Notes: a model not told the origin generated them from the letters alone. Numbered from the stretch's first letter, positions 20,131 through 31,742 are shown. The stretch: 64,000 nt of DNA from Pseudoips prasinana (GCA_951640165.1 OX621249.1:2779001-2843000), one strand, 5' to 3'. Made by a program: numbers and translations.

Positions 20131-21155
20131 ATTTATTGCTCTAGTCAGGGAAACGTAGGAAAAAATATTGCTTGTTCATTGTTATTTGTATCTATTTTAA
20201 AGAATCATCAAAATGAATCGCTTATTTCTATTTCAAAATAATTCGCAATTTTTAATCATATATATCAATGATGTCACTAGTTTTGCAAATATAGGTTAAT
20301 TTAATGGACGTCGTTTCCATTATATCCAATTTAAAATTATAATTTCGTTCCTAATAACTTTATTACAATCCGCAAAGTTCATTAGACTGGTCTGGGTCGT
20401 CCACCGCTAAACATGAAATTCGCTAAAAAATGTTTCCCGTTCAAATAATTGCGACAGAATCATTTATCTTCCACGTTTCACATTCTGTCTCTTTCTCGCT
20501 CTTTGACGAGTTTTATTTTTGTTTTGTTGGTAGTATTTTATTTTTGTATTGTATTCTAATTCTTTCTTTATGTGGATTTTTCTGGTTGCCTTATGTCTGA
20601 CTTGTGAAAAATATTTTTAAAGTCGGACTTTAAAAATATAGACACAATATATAGATACACACAAGAAAGAAAATATATATTAATCTGTTCCGTACAGATT
20701 AATGACTATTGATGTAAGTATAGATTATATTGTACTTTTTTCCCATCAAGTGTAATTTAGAAAAATAAAAGGCTTAATATGTGAATTTCAGAATTTCTTC
20801 ATACCAATGTTTGCACCTGCTATTTCGTTATACGATACAAATAAATCATTTTGAGGTGATGCGCGAAATGCCTGCGTTTACGTAGAAGTAGGGGAATGCG
20901 GGGCGAGTGGTATTGTGTTCGTTTCCTTTAACCTATGATATCTTCTCATGTGTTTATTACAACTTTGGGCTATAAAAGACAATTATAATCTACATTTGGT
21001 GTCCAAGAACACTAAAATTTAGATAAGGATTAATACTTTCTATATAATTTACTTTCTTACTACAAATCAACTGGAACACAGACAAAAAAGAGATATGCGT
21101 AGAATATTCTTTAGGATTTTAAAAGGACTACTAATTTTTGATAAATTCCGCATCA
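20131..21155. other. No gene recognised
   Basis: AT-rich DNA without supported features. Confidence 0.4.
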
Positions 21156-21159
21156 AAAT

Positions 21160-21447
21160 CACTTGTGTGGTTTACGAGAACTTAACAAATATACAAGCAG
21201 ACAGATGCGGAAAGTAACTCGTAGTACTCTACTCATACTATATATACAAGGTGTAATATTTTTTACATTCATTTTTTTATTACGACATTTATATTATGTC
21301 ATTTTAGGGAAATGTTTGTTTTGCGAGCATTTTTTAAAAATATTTGCATGCCTAAAAGCTGATTATGGTGATACCTACTACCTTTGTAATACCTAATGTA
21401 AACCACCCATTTTCGCAAATAAAATATTTGATTTGATTTGATTTGAA
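21160..21447 (+). mobile_element. Probable LINE 3' end with GATTT-type tail
   Basis: The stretch ends AATAAAATATTTGATTTGAT, a typical LINE tail with a short repeat. The upstream open frame is low complexity and was not identifiable. Confidence 0.4.
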
Positions 21448-21534
21448 TATAAACGAGACATACCTAATTTGTAACAACGCGTAACACATCAACATTCAAA
21501 ATACACAAAATAATTATTAAATTTTGAGTAGGTA

Positions 21535-21669
21535 CAGACGCCAGCACATTTAGCTACACCCATTTGTCAAATTTCTTTTATACAATTTCAACTTTATCAC
21601 AAAAGCATAAGGTTCACTTTAAATTGGGTAAATCTGACAGATTGGGGTAGCTTGATGAGCTGGCGCCTG
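21535..21669. mobile_element. Palindromic MITE-1 copy
   Basis: CAGACGCCAGCACATTTAGC to TTGATGAGCTGGCGCCTG, TA at 21533-21534 and 21670-21671. Confidence 0.88.
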
Positions 21670-21950
21670 TACATTTAATGTTCTTAATTAATTTTTGAAG
21701 TTAGTTTTAGTTTAGATACATGTAAACGCGTTAAATATACGAAAATGTATTCTATAACACATATACCGCATGAGTGTTTCGAAACATAACTATCAGTATA
21801 GAATTGACATTATACAAATTACACCAACGTGCTTCTGGTACCAAAATTTAAAAATTAGTCGTAAGTCTATAATATGGTTAAGTCTATAATATATATAATA
21901 ATATGTCTGGTGTTTAAATGAATTAAAAAAGTTGAAGGTTATCAATATAA

Positions 21951-22638
21951 AAATCCGGCCAGGTGCGAGTCGGACTCGCCCATGAAGGGTTCCGTAGCAG
22001 CAAGTATTTCAGTTGATTAAATGAAATATAATTGCGGTTTACGATTTATGACGCATTAAAAAAAAACTACTTCTAGATCTCGTTTAAACCAATTTTCGTC
22101 ATAAGTTTGGTAATGTAAATCATATATTTTTTTTTAGTTTTATTATTCTCTTATTTTAGAAGTTACAGGGTGGGGGACACATTTTACAACTTCGTAAGTG
22201 TCTCTCGCGTAAACTATTCAGTTTAGAAAAAAAATATATTGAAACCTCAATAACATTTTTGAAGACCTATCGATAGATACCTCACATGTATGGGTACGAT
22301 GAAAAAAAAATGAGTTTCAGTTCTGTATATGAGGAACCCCCAAAATTATTGTTCTTTTTCTATTTATGTGTGAAAATCTTAACGCGGTACAAATACAAAT
22401 ACAAAAATATTTATTTGCATAAATGTGATGTACAAATAGATGACAACATTTGCATGGTATCACACATTTACCATCTTTATAGGTATACATCACACAGAAT
22501 ACATCTACTAACTAAGTTTCAACAGTACAGCTTATATAGTTTCGGAAAAAAGTGGCTGCGACATACGGACGGACAGACAGACAAACATGACAAAGCTATA
22601 AGGGTTCCGTTTTTTGCCATTTGGCTACGGAACCCTAA
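21951..22638 (+). repeat. Lepidopteran CGGCCAAGTGCGAGTCGG-type repeat
   Basis: Starts CCGGCCAGGTGCGAGTCGG and ends TTTGGCTACGGAACCCTAAA. An extra stretch of about 100 bp (22390-22490, ATTTATTTGCATAAATG) is absent from the copy at 29.72-30.31 kb, so it is a later insertion. Confidence 0.75.
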
Positions 22639-22659
22639 AAAGAATGAGGTTTAGACCAG

Positions 22660-22865
22660 AAGACTTAGTTCAATTTCAAACATAACATTTTTATAATTGG
22701 TCTTTTTTGGCTTTTCATTCAGTAAATAATAACTGGCCATAAGAGAAATAGTTCGCACCTCTCTCTCTTGCCCCTATAGAAATATTCGAAACCCTTTCAA
22801 CTTCCGTTCGCCTCGCGTCACACTTTTCGTAACGCTCACGTCTCTCATTCACCAGTTTAATCCCC
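22660..22865. repeat. Dispersed repeat, pyrimidine-rich
   Basis: AACTGGCCATAAGAGAAA..GCACCTCTCTCTC..TTCGTAACGC. It is shared with 36.44-36.60 kb and, inverted, with 34.59-34.68 kb. Confidence 0.5.
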
Positions 22866-23202
22866 AAGTCAGGCGTACTTAAAGAGGCTTTATTAAAAAA
22901 AAAAAAAAAAAATTAAGAAGATGGCTAACGTTAATTTTATCCTCCGATTAGCTCTCGCTATTCATTTCTCAAAAAATATATGTATGTATATTCGGTCGGC
23001 AGTTAGCGGTGATTGCCAACCCAATTCAAAATTCCCCGAAAACGTCAACTTCTGAAAGACAAATAAGTAGGGCAAGCGTTGTATTTGTTACTTTTCGCAT
23101 TATCAGTATCTCTGATCTAATATATTGTATAACTTTCTATGTCATCGTTCCGTTGGGAATCTGGGTTGTTCTTAGCCTAAAATTCTTCTTGTGAGTTTTG
23201 TA

Positions 23203-23331
23203 CAAACGCCAGCACATCCAGCTACTCCAATTTGTAAAATTTCTTTTATAGATTTTCAACTTTATCACATAAGCATAAGTTTTACTTTCAAATGGTGAAA
23301 TTTGACAGATTAGAGTAGTTCCATGTGTCTG
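23203..23331. mobile_element. Palindromic MITE-1 copy
   Basis: CAAACGCCAGCACATCCAGC to CCATGTGTCTG. The right arm is partly deleted; TA flanks at 23201-23202 and 23332-23333. Confidence 0.82.
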
Positions 23332-23461
23332 TACGTGGCGGAAATCATCTATCGTCATGAAGTGTCCTATATTTTGATGATCGCATCAACAACTGTGTTT
23401 TCCCTATAAAAAAATAATCTCTTACCTCAAGAACAACATGATATTCTTTTGTTATTTTTGT

Positions 23462-23632
23462 CGGTCGGTCCGTGAATGGGTGACCGCCAAATTGGTTTAA
23501 TTACTGAGCGTCTTCGTGCTTCGGAGGGCACGTTAAGCTGTCGGTCCCGGTTGTAGCCATTAGGCAACAGTCGTTAAGCCATGTCAACATGCCAACTCTG
23601 ACACTAGGGTACCCACGGCCCATACGATAAGT
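23462..23632 (+). repeat. 5S-rRNA-like SINE, 5'-shortened
   Basis: GTCGGTCCGTGAATGGGTGA (end of the 5S-like part), then CTTCGTGCTTCGGAGGGCAC and ending CCCATACGATAAG. Confidence 0.65.
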
Positions 23633-23813
23633 AAGTAGGTATTGTAATTGATTACCGTAGCCAACACACGTAATTTTGCTTACTCCCTACTCCTCCCCAT
23701 AAGAAGAACAAGGTTTTTAAGAATCTAGTGATGGAGTTTTAAAGTTTATTGTAGGGAAATATAATTATGTTATGGGGCCTTTTACCACAGAATAAAGAGT
23801 ACTTACGCTTTTA

Positions 23814-23924
23814 CAGTCCACTAGCGCCGCCAATCGAAAAAATGTCATAATTCGAACATATTTTGTATTTTTGATTCTATTTACGAGTTATGACATTTTT
23901 TCGATTGGCGTCGCTAGTGGACTG
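23814..23924. mobile_element. Foldback MITE with TA flanks
   Basis: Two 38-bp arms (CAGTCCACTAGCGCCGCCAA and complement, one or two mismatches) surround a 36-bp loop. TA at 23812-23813 and 23925-23926 suggests a Tc1/mariner-type origin. Only this copy is in the window. Confidence 0.75.
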
Positions 23925-24134
23925 TAATAGGCCTCTTAAGTTTATTCTGTAAATATTGTCACAGTTTTATTGACTTAGTTTTTTTAACTAATATAACATA
24001 AAGTTATTGTGTTTCCTCTTTTATTAACTTATTCTTTCACAGCATAGACTTTTTATGGTGCCGTAGTAAGACAAAGGAACCTTATAGTTTCTGTCTGTCT
24101 GTCCGTATGTCAGTTAAGGTGAACTTAATTTATG

Positions 24135-24345
24135 AATGTACCTTGAGGTTCTCGAATGGCGACCACGAACCGAAAGACGGAGCGTGGGCAGGCCCCCTAC
24201 AAGGTGGATCGATGATCTTGCAAGGGTGGCGGGAAGCCGATGGATGCGGGCAGTGCAGGACCGGCTATTGTGGAGATCCTTGGGGGAGGCCTTTGCCCAG
24301 CTGTGGACGTCTTTCGGCTCATGTGATGAAGATGATGATATGACT
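24135..24345 (+). mobile_element. RTE 3' end fragment
   Basis: CTCGAATGGCGACCACGAAC..GGCAGGCCCCCTACAAGG..CTGTGGACGTCTTTCGGC. Encodes the broken C-terminus EWRPRTERRSVGRPPTRWID and ends at a GATGAAGATG tail. Confidence 0.8.
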
Positions 24346-25157
24346 TTGAGTGTATACTGTAAGATAAAGTGCTACCCAGGGATCATGTGTAAAATCAATG
24401 CATAAATATATGCAAGAGCCTACCGACGTAGTAGCAAGAATAATAATGCGTCTGCGGCATTTCTTGGGATTAAGATTTTCCGTTGTACCAACTTTACAGT
24501 TCGCTGTAAATTATCCGAATCATTAAATTTTAATTGGTACTTGAAAGTGTTATGACGTTGATACAGATTTAGTTTGAAATACAAGAGATTTTCTGAGATA
24601 TATAGGGCGAGAAGGGCATAATGCCAAAAGGGATCAGTGGTTAACCAAAACAATAGTACTTATAGTAGGGCCAATTAAATAGATCACATTTGACATCTCT
24701 GGAGTTTTGGCGCCAACGCGGAAAAATACGCATCGAGGCTATGTTTTATTTTCAAAAACTGGTATAAATTCGAGTTTTTATGTGTAAATATGGTGGTTTT
24801 TTAGTCATAACATCTTCAACAACGTACACAAGCGGAGGAAAGTGCGATATTGCCGTGAATTGTGATTTTCCGTGTTGTAACCAAAACTCCATAAAAGCCT
24901 CTAGTAAAGTCTCCACTGCTTTACTGAGACAAGGACTATGTATGACGTGACTGTGGTGGACTTTACTTGACAATGACGGAAATAAATGATTTAAAAATAT
25001 ATTTATAGTGCTACAAACTTATCTGGCCCGGTGGCCTAAAGTAGAACTAACGACGCCAGTTTTAAATGTCAATCGGCCTGTTATTCCATGACATTCCTGC
25101 CATTGATTGTTTGTTGCGCGTATTTATGTTTCTTTATGTGGTTTTTTATTGTGAAAA

Positions 25158-25490
25158 ATGCCGAAAGATTTAAAAAGTGATGCGAGGAACAACAATATAT
25201 TACAAGTATTGAATTATATGAAGGAAGGAAACGCCTTCAAGCACCAATTATACCATTCAATAAGTTGTATGAACGCGTAGCTGCTGCTACAGGTTAGTGT
25301 TGTCAGCTTCTGAAAAATTCGAAACTCCCCCTCACACTTTAAATTAAAATACATATTTTAAAATATTCATTATTTATTTAATTTTCGCTATTTCCTTTGT
25401 AGTTGTTCGGGAGCGATTTGTAAGAAAACTTGTGAAAGAAAAAGAGCAAGCAGATGCAAAAATTTATAGCAGATCAGAATATTGGTAGAT
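25158..25490 (+). pseudogene. Transposase N-terminus in two exons
   Basis: ATG at 25158 starts MPKDLKSDARNN. After a frameshift near 25230 it continues KRLQAPIIPFNKLYERVAA to a donor at 25293 (ACAG|GTTAGT). After a 110-bp intron with acceptor at 25402 (CCTTTGTAG) it continues VVRERFVRKLVKEKEQADA. From memory this is the N-terminal helix-turn-helix of arthropod DDE-type transposase-like proteins. The family name is inference. Disrupted by the frameshift and a stop at the end of the second exon. Confidence 0.55.
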
Positions 25491-25529
25491 CGAATTCTCA
25501 AATCCTATCATTGATTGCAGAAGCTTTTG

Positions 25530-25804
25530 ATAAAATAACAGTCAATAAATGGCAAAAGCATTGCAATCATGTAAAAAAATATTGAAAATGTGTATCGAAA
25601 AAGGGATGGATACTTAGACGAGCCTTTCATCATTCATTTAGGTAGTGATTGTGAAAGTGAAAGCAGTGATTCCGATAATGATGATGATGAAATTACTTCT
25701 GAATTAAACCATTCCAGTGACATAATAATACCTGGAGTATCTCCGTTAGAGAACACTCAGCATACATTTTATGTAAATGATCATAATTATTGTATAAAAA
25801 TATA
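25530..25804 (+). pseudogene. Transposase C-terminal tail
   Basis: KWQKHCNHVKKYIENVYRKR, then GYLDEPFIIHLGSDCESESS and an acidic D/E-S run. The W..HC.HV.KI.E pattern followed by an acidic tail is what I recall of the C-terminus of the same transposase-like family. The DDE core that should separate it from the N-terminus is deleted. Confidence 0.5.
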
Positions 25805-26424
25805 AAGATTTGTAATGACAGTATTTGTTTGCTTTTTAGTGACAGTAACATTTACGTTACAATGTGCATATTATTTTTACCCACTTTATTGCAAAAAATA
25901 GTTACTAGCAACACTAAATGCGATAACAGCGACGCTGCCAGCGGGTCAGATAAGTTTGTGGTACTGTACTGAAGGCTCATAAAACCAAAGAAGCCAGAGC
26001 CGTAAAAAAAATAAAAAAAATGAATCTGTCAGACACTAGTAAAGTGATTTGTAAAATGACCTTATTTGGTATAAAGATAAATCGTAATTGGAAAAAAATA
26101 TAACAATTAATGTGCAGTTCTCATTTTTAAAAGACAACGCCCGCATTTGTGAAATTTCTTCCCTGTGTTGTGGGGTACTTTACAAACATATAATGGACGG
26201 ACAAAAATTACACCCAGACGCATATATTAAAATATTTATCTAGCAGCACAATATAACACACATACACACACGGACACACTATTTTTCTGTATGTTATGTA
26301 ATTCGAAATCTAATTTAGTACCTATGTAACTGTATACAAATATCTAATACATATCCAAACTATTATTGTTACTGTTTAAACCAAATGGAAGCGGACTGTT
26401 TGTTCCTTACTACAGGTTAATAAT

Positions 26425-26668
26425 AATATCTAGGGACAATGTCTTACAGATCATCCTAGCCCCAAACTAAGCAAATCTTGTACTATGGGTACCAGGCGAC
26501 GATATACATACTTATATAGATAGATAAATACTTATATACATAGAAAACATCCATGACTCAGAAACAAATATTCGTGCTCAACACACAAATATTTGCTCTT
26601 ACCGGGAATCGAACCCAGGACCACCAGCTTCGTAGGCAGGAGCACTACCAACTAGGCTACGGTGATAA
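26425..26668 (-). mobile_element. SINE-M2, tRNA-derived
   Basis: Antisense: ATAATATCTAGGGACAATG tail on the left, GGGAATCGAACCCAGGACC (B box) and CTAGGCTACGGTGA (A box) on the right. Confidence 0.85.
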
Positions 26669-26794
26669 TTAATCTATCAAGGATAACAGAACTACACCCA
26701 CAAGATTGTATCAAAAATAGTTGTAAGAACTGCCATGTATTATTTATAAAAGTGGTTGTACCACTTTTCTCTCTCTCAACGCTCCTTTACTGAT

Positions 26795-27345
26795 TGGCGA
26801 GGATAATAAACTCGCGGTCACTCCATTGAGGAGGACCGCCAAAGTGGTTTAATTTCTGAGCGTCTTCGACCTTCGGAGGGCACGTTAAATTGTCGGTCCC
26901 GGTTATAGCCATTGGGCAACAGTTGTTAAGCCATGTCAGAGGTTATTTTTTTTACGTGGTGGAAATGCTCAAATACGCACGTCCGGCGCTTGGGGAGGCG
27001 ACGGGGTTTGTAGGCTTCCCCACTAAAACCACCACGGTATCCAGCCTCACAGTGCTTGTAGCGGGGGCGCTGGGTTCTCGTGGACGATCACACAAGTACC
27101 CCCACCGTGCATTGAAGCCTCTGCGAGACTCTCACCCGGGGAGGATAGGCGGCATGAATGCCCCCCCCCCTCCCCAGCAGGCACAAGCGTGTTTAGGCAA
27201 CCTGAACTACAGCAGGTTACTTCTTCCCGGTACCGCTTATACTAGATGAGTGGAGTTCCCTTTCTCCAAACGCCAGCGATCGCAGGGATGTCAGAGGCCT
27301 AAGGGGCGGCTTGACAACTCTGACACTAGGGTAACCACTGGCCAT
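26795..27345 (+). repeat. 5S-rRNA-like SINE split by an insertion
   Basis: Left part 26795-26942 (GAGGACCGCCAAAGTGG..TTCGGAGGGCAC..GTTAAGCC). Right part from 27288 (ATGTCAGAGGCCTAAGGGGC..ACTAGGGTAACCACT). The two parts join perfectly when the 345-bp insert is removed. Confidence 0.75.
26943..27287 (-). mobile_element. GC-rich poly(A) retroposon with 10-bp TSD
   Basis: Inserted in the 5S-like SINE between duplicated ATGTCAGAGG (26933-26942 and 27288-27297). The minus-strand 3' end is an A-rich tail (ACGTAAAAAAAATAA). The rest is unusually GC-rich, with a C-run at 27160-27171. No second copy is in the window and the parent element was not identified; a truncated LINE is the likeliest source. 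Confidence 0.8.
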
Positions 27346-27359
27346 AGTACCTCATAGTA

Positions 27360-28100
27360 AACGGTCGGTAATATTATCGATCTATTTCTGCATATCAATA
27401 CTAAATCCCAAGCTGCATATAACTGTTTGTTTGTGTAGCAGTTTTCTAGATTTACATAATCCGTGGGCTATTAGGAACATCGTTCTAATTTTATTACTTG
27501 TTTAGATAAACATGTAGCGGTCACTATTTCTGAATTTTTGTATCACAAACTACAGAATATTTCCTGGTAAAGAAATTTTGATATGTTTAATTTAATTTAA
27601 TTTTAACCTAATTTATATTCAATTGTTTCGATGTTCATGTCTGCTACTTATTTGTTCTGTAACAATATACCGACCCACATTGGAAATGATACTATTGTAA
27701 CTCTGACTTTAAACTAAATTTTAAGAAATTATGTGTCCAGTAATGTTTTAAAATTACAGTCAGTTTTTTTTTCTTATTCTACGTTTTTTTTTATTCTACG
27801 TATTTATAAACATCTTTGTAAAACTTAGTATTTAAATGCTGTAATTGTTACAACACAAGGAATGTATATTTAAATAAATTACTGTCATAAATATCACTGT
27901 GTATGTAATGTTGATATTCCTTAATAAATTAAATAAATTGAGTAAAAAACTACCTGACATAAAAAAGTCAAAACGTGTTTTAAAATTCCTTAAAAAAATA
28001 GGTATAAGCCCTTTTTATATGATTCTCGCCTTAAAGTGGGTGTACTATATTTTAAACACATATGTACATTATCAGCCTTAGTTCAGTTTCTATAACGTTA
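27360..28100. other. AT-rich region, nothing recognised
   Basis: No supported gene or multi-copy repeat. The open frame 27899-28081 has random AT-rich composition. Confidence 0.4.
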
Positions 28101-28104
28101 CCAT

Positions 28105-28310
28105 TTGGAGGGGTTTACTGTAGTCACCGGGCTTCGCATGCGAGTTGGCGACCGCAGTTAATTAGCTAGTACACAGGTGCACCGGAACAGCATACCCGCG
28201 TTCCCGGGACTCCTCCCATTAGGCGCCAATAGAAGTACACGGCGGGTTAGGTTTAGTCGGTGTGAGTCCGACATACCCACCCGCAGACACTTTGTGCGGG
28301 TGACATGATA
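28105..28310. repeat. GC-rich dispersed-looking sequence
   Basis: TCACCGGGCTTCGCATGCGA, AATAGAAGTACACGGCGGG, GGTGTGAGTCCGACATACCC. It resembles a retroelement end abutting the LINE-H tail; a partial match (GCTAGTACACAGGTG) recurs at 28.60 kb. Confidence 0.4.
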
Positions 28311-28311
28311 A

Positions 28312-28563
28312 AATAAAAATAATAAAAAAGGTTTTTATTCACGTAGACTTTAAAAAAGCGCTTGTAAATAGTCAGAACATGTTTGTAGTAATATAGTTGT
28401 TTACATTATTATTTCTAGTAACATAGATATTTAGGTACACATTGTATGAAAACATTTATAAAATTTATTTTATTATATCATTGATATTTAGCTAGCTCGT
28501 ATCAAGTTATTGTCAAGAGATTATGTTTAATTATATAGTTTAAGTGTAATATTTTTACTACAT
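28312..28563 (-). mobile_element. LINE-H 3' end
   Basis: Antisense, 5'-truncated within the 3' UTR (stops after AATATTTTTACTACAT). Confidence 0.85.
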
Positions 28564-28589
28564 GCGTAGGCATTCCCCCTGCCTTAACA

Positions 28590-28830
28590 AAAAAAAAGCT
28601 AGTACACAGGTGGCGCTGCTGCCCAATTACCTGAAGTATCCCTTTACGACACCCACGTTCGGACATTCTCCTAGTAGAAGAGTTTGTACTAAACATAAGG
28701 GCACTTTCTACTCTATCAATTTCGTGATCCGATGGAATTACTAGCTTCACAACAGGACTTATACGGGGGTGGAAGTATCGTCAACTTCTAGACTTCGGGC
28801 CCTAATGTAGCTTTGTTCAAGCCGCCCAGG
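28590..28830 (-). repeat. SINE-M4 fragment
   Basis: GGGCACTTTCTACTCTATCA..TTCGTGATCCGATGG corresponds to the M4 body; the tRNA head is not clear. Confidence 0.5.
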
Positions 28831-28927
28831 TCCAAGGCCAACCCTTAGCAGTGAGGATTATTAACCAAATAATAATAAAAAACGCTCATTGAGTCTAGGT
28901 AATCGATTAGTATAGTACGAATTTGAC

Positions 28928-29175
28928 GATCACCGTAGCCTAGTTGGTAGTGCTCCTGTCTACGAAGCTGGTGGTCCTGGGTTCGAATCCCGGTAAGTGC
29001 AAATATTTGTGTGATGAGCACGAATATTTGTTTCTGAGTCATGGATGTTTTCTATGTATTTAAGTATTTATCTATCTATATAAGTATGTATATCGTCGCC
29101 TGGTACCCATAGTACAAGCTTTGCTTATTTTGGGGCTAGGATGATCTGTGTACATTGTCCCTAGATATTATATAT
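28928..29175 (+). mobile_element. SINE-M2, tRNA-derived (type copy)
   Basis: Head CACCGTAGCCTAGTTGGTAG (A box) and TGGGTTCGAATCCCGG (B box). Body GTGATGAGCACGAATATTTG, a (TATC)n-like stretch, then GGTACCCATAGTACAAGC and ending GTCCCTAGATATTAT. Confidence 0.88.
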
Positions 29176-29602
29176 TTATTATTATATTATTTTATATTCA
29201 TCGATTACCTATACGAATTGCAGTCCATATTACCTATGTTTAACAAATAAATTACTTTGACTTTGACTTCTGTTACGTTGATTCATGTCGAAATATGGAC
29301 GTCCCCAATAAACATTCATATACATTTTTCGCCGCCATTCTTCCATTGTTCCCCTGAGTATTGACGCAAATTCTACCGAATGAGTCTATTGGGTTGGCAG
29401 CAACCATTGTGAACAGCACAATGCGATATTAATTATGGAATCATTGGAATCACAAAAATGAGTGCGCGTGATACTATGCGCTTGCGTAAGCCAACATTTA
29501 CCAATGGGTATTGTCCGATATAATTAGAATAGAATAGAACACTATTTATTGTATACCATATGAATTCATTTCATGTCATATTACATAGACAAAGTGTAAA
29601 AA

Positions 29603-30306
29603 ACCGGCCAAGTGCGAGTCGGACTCGCCCATGAAGGGTTCCGTAGTAGCAAGTATTTCAGTTAATTAAATGAAAGCAAATTGCGGTTTACGATTTATGA
29701 CGTGTAAAATAAAAAAAACCGGCCAAGTGCGAGTCGGACTCGCACATGAATGGTTCCGCAGCTGCAAGTATTTCAGTTGATTAAATGAAAGCAAATTGCG
29801 GTTTATAACGTATTAAAAACAACTACCAGCTAGATCTCGTTCAAACCAATTTTCGTTGGTAGTTTGCATGGTAATGTATATCATAGGTATATTCTTTTTA
29901 GTTTTATCATTCTCTTATTTTAGAAGTTACAAGAGTACACTCATTTTACCACTTTGGAAGTGTCTCTCGGGCAAACTATTCAGTTTAGAAAAACATGATA
30001 TTAGAAACCGCAATATCATTTTTGAAGATCTATCTATAGTCACCACACATGTATGGGTACGATGAAAAAAAAAATGAGTTTCAGTTCTATGTATGGGGAC
30101 CCCCAAAAATTATAGTTTTTTTTTCTATTTTTGTGTAAAAATCTTAATGCGGTTCACCGAATACATCTACTTACCAAGTTCCAACAGTACAGCTCTTATA
30201 GTTTCGGAAAAAAGTGACTGTGACATACGGACGGAGAGACAGACAGACAGACATGACGAATCTATCAGGGTCCCGTTTTTTGCCATTTGGCTACGGAACC
30301 CTAAAA
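29603..30306 (+). repeat. CGGCCAAGTGCGAGTCGG repeat, two tandem starts
   Basis: A truncated copy (29603-29710) is followed by a complete copy (29716-30306) with the same start and the usual GGCTACGGAACCCTAAAA end. Confidence 0.75.
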
Positions 30307-30329
30307 GGACGGTCTTATCGCATAGAGCG

Positions 30330-30600
30330 ATCATAGATAGGGCACAGCGTTCATTCGTTCAAAGAGCAGCCCGATTGGGGAGGTACCTCCACAATACAGA
30401 AGACATTCTTTATTAATAATAACATTAATAATTTAATGTTGTGTTTCTGAGTGTGAGTAAGGTGTCCAGAGCTCATCGAGGTGGGAGGGTCAGCATAACT
30501 TATTTGCGGACTTTTTCAAGGCTGGCAACGCACGTCTGGTGTTGCGAGTGTCCATGTGCGGCGGTGATCACTTACCATCAGGTGACCCAATTGCTCGTTT
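30330..30600 (+). repeat. Dispersed retroposon fragment
   Basis: Inverse copy of the repeat at 10.84-11.17 kb (GGGGAGGTACCTCC..GTGTCCATGTGCGGCGGTGA..CCATCAGGTGACCCAATTGC). Confidence 0.6.
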
Positions 30601-30961
30601 GTCGCCCTCTTATATAATAAATATAACAAAAAGGCAGTCGAAAGCTGATACAGTCTTAGTGCGCCTAATTACGATAGGCAAGGCATTCCATAGACGAGTT
30701 AGTAAAGAATTTCCTATAAATACAGATTTGTGCTCTAGGATATGAAGTTATTATAAAAAATACTGTTTTTAAGAACAGAACTGACTTAATTTTTCTCTCC
30801 AGTAAAAAATAAATTATATTTGAACAATATTAGGACTGATTCCGAAAGCATTCTATATAGAAAACAAAATAAAATTATAATCTCAGTTCACGAGCAACGG
30901 AATTATTACGTGACATGCTAACAAAAAGAAACATACATATTCAACAATCTGCTTCTTATCA

Positions 30962-31190
30962 ATACTGACTTATCGTATGGACAGTGGGTAACCTAGTGTC
31001 AGAGTTATTGACGCCGCCCAGTAGGCCTCTGACATGGCTTAACAGCAGGGAACGACACCTTGACGTGCCTTCTGAAGCAGGGAGACGCTCAGATACTAAA
31101 CACCTTTGGCGTTCACCCGTCTATGGACTGACCGTAACCCTAGTTGCTTAACCTCGCCGATCACTTATTGACCAGTGAGAGCATTTGGTT
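30962..31190 (-). repeat. 5S-rRNA-like SINE copy
   Basis: Minus-strand 31111-31190 contains GATCGGCGAGGTTAAGCAAC and GTCAGTCCATAGACGGGTGA, the best-preserved 5S-like segment. The body ends at 30962 with the complement of CCATACGATAAG. Confidence 0.72.
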
Positions 31191-31224
31191 TTCAACGCCT
31201 TCTTATTAACTTATAACTTGACTT

Positions 31225-31395
31225 AGACTGCACGTGTGGCGCAGCGGTTAAGAAAGTCGTATCACCGCACCTTTTCCGGGTTCGAATCTCGTTGTTCTAA
31301 GTCTGGACGTACTTGGTGTCCGTCAATTATGTTTGTAAAGTACCCCGTAACACAGGGATTAATTTCCTTAAGGGGGTTTGTCATTTAAAACAAAA
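31225..31395 (+). mobile_element. SINE-M1, tRNA-derived
   Basis: CACGTGTGGCGCAGCGGTTA (A box), CGGGTTCGAATCTC (B box), body CGTACTTGGTGTCCGTC, A-rich end. Internally a little shorter than the copy at 10.4 kb. Confidence 0.82.
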
Positions 31396-31524
31396 AAAAA
31401 ACAAACTTTACTTTTCTTACCAAATTTTTAACCGATGAATGCCCAGTGCCCTGACGCAATTATTGTGAAGAAAGGCTTTAATAATTGAGTCCGCAGGTAA
31501 CATTCCAAATCCGTTAATAATTAA

Positions 31525-31742
31525 ATAAATAAATATCTTGGAACAACTAACACTTTAGCCATCCGATCCCAAACTAGACTAAGCCGTTACTATGGCAACC
31601 AAATAACAAAATAATACTCGCATAATAATCTTAGAAATTATACCTAGACACAGAACAAATAATCGTGCTCTTTTTACCAAAAGATTTGCCCTGGCTCAGG
31701 ATCGAACCTACGACCTCTGGCTTAGCAGACTGGGTCATTAAG
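31525..31742 (-). mobile_element. SINE-M3, tRNA-derived
   Basis: Antisense: CCATCCGATCCCAAACTAG tail, AATAATCGTGCTC body, CAGGATCGAACCTACGACC (B box) near the right end. Confidence 0.7.

Larger units (their letters stand above)
24740..25990 (+). mobile_element. Decayed DDE transposon, internally deleted
   Basis: A repeat whose left part (TTTTTATGTGTAAATATGG) and right end (GGCTCATAA..AGCCAGAGCCGTAAA) recur as a shorter copy at 44.76-45.78 kb. Between them lie N- and C-terminal remnants of a transposase-like protein with no catalytic DDE region. The outermost ends were not resolved. Confidence 0.6.

Noticed and set aside
28928..29002. Functional tRNA genes (also at 10.38, 26.64, 31.23, 34.24, 46.0, 46.8 kb)
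   Set aside because: A and B boxes are present, but each is the head of a multi-copy SINE with a conserved body and tail, and no proper acceptor-stem pairing was evident.
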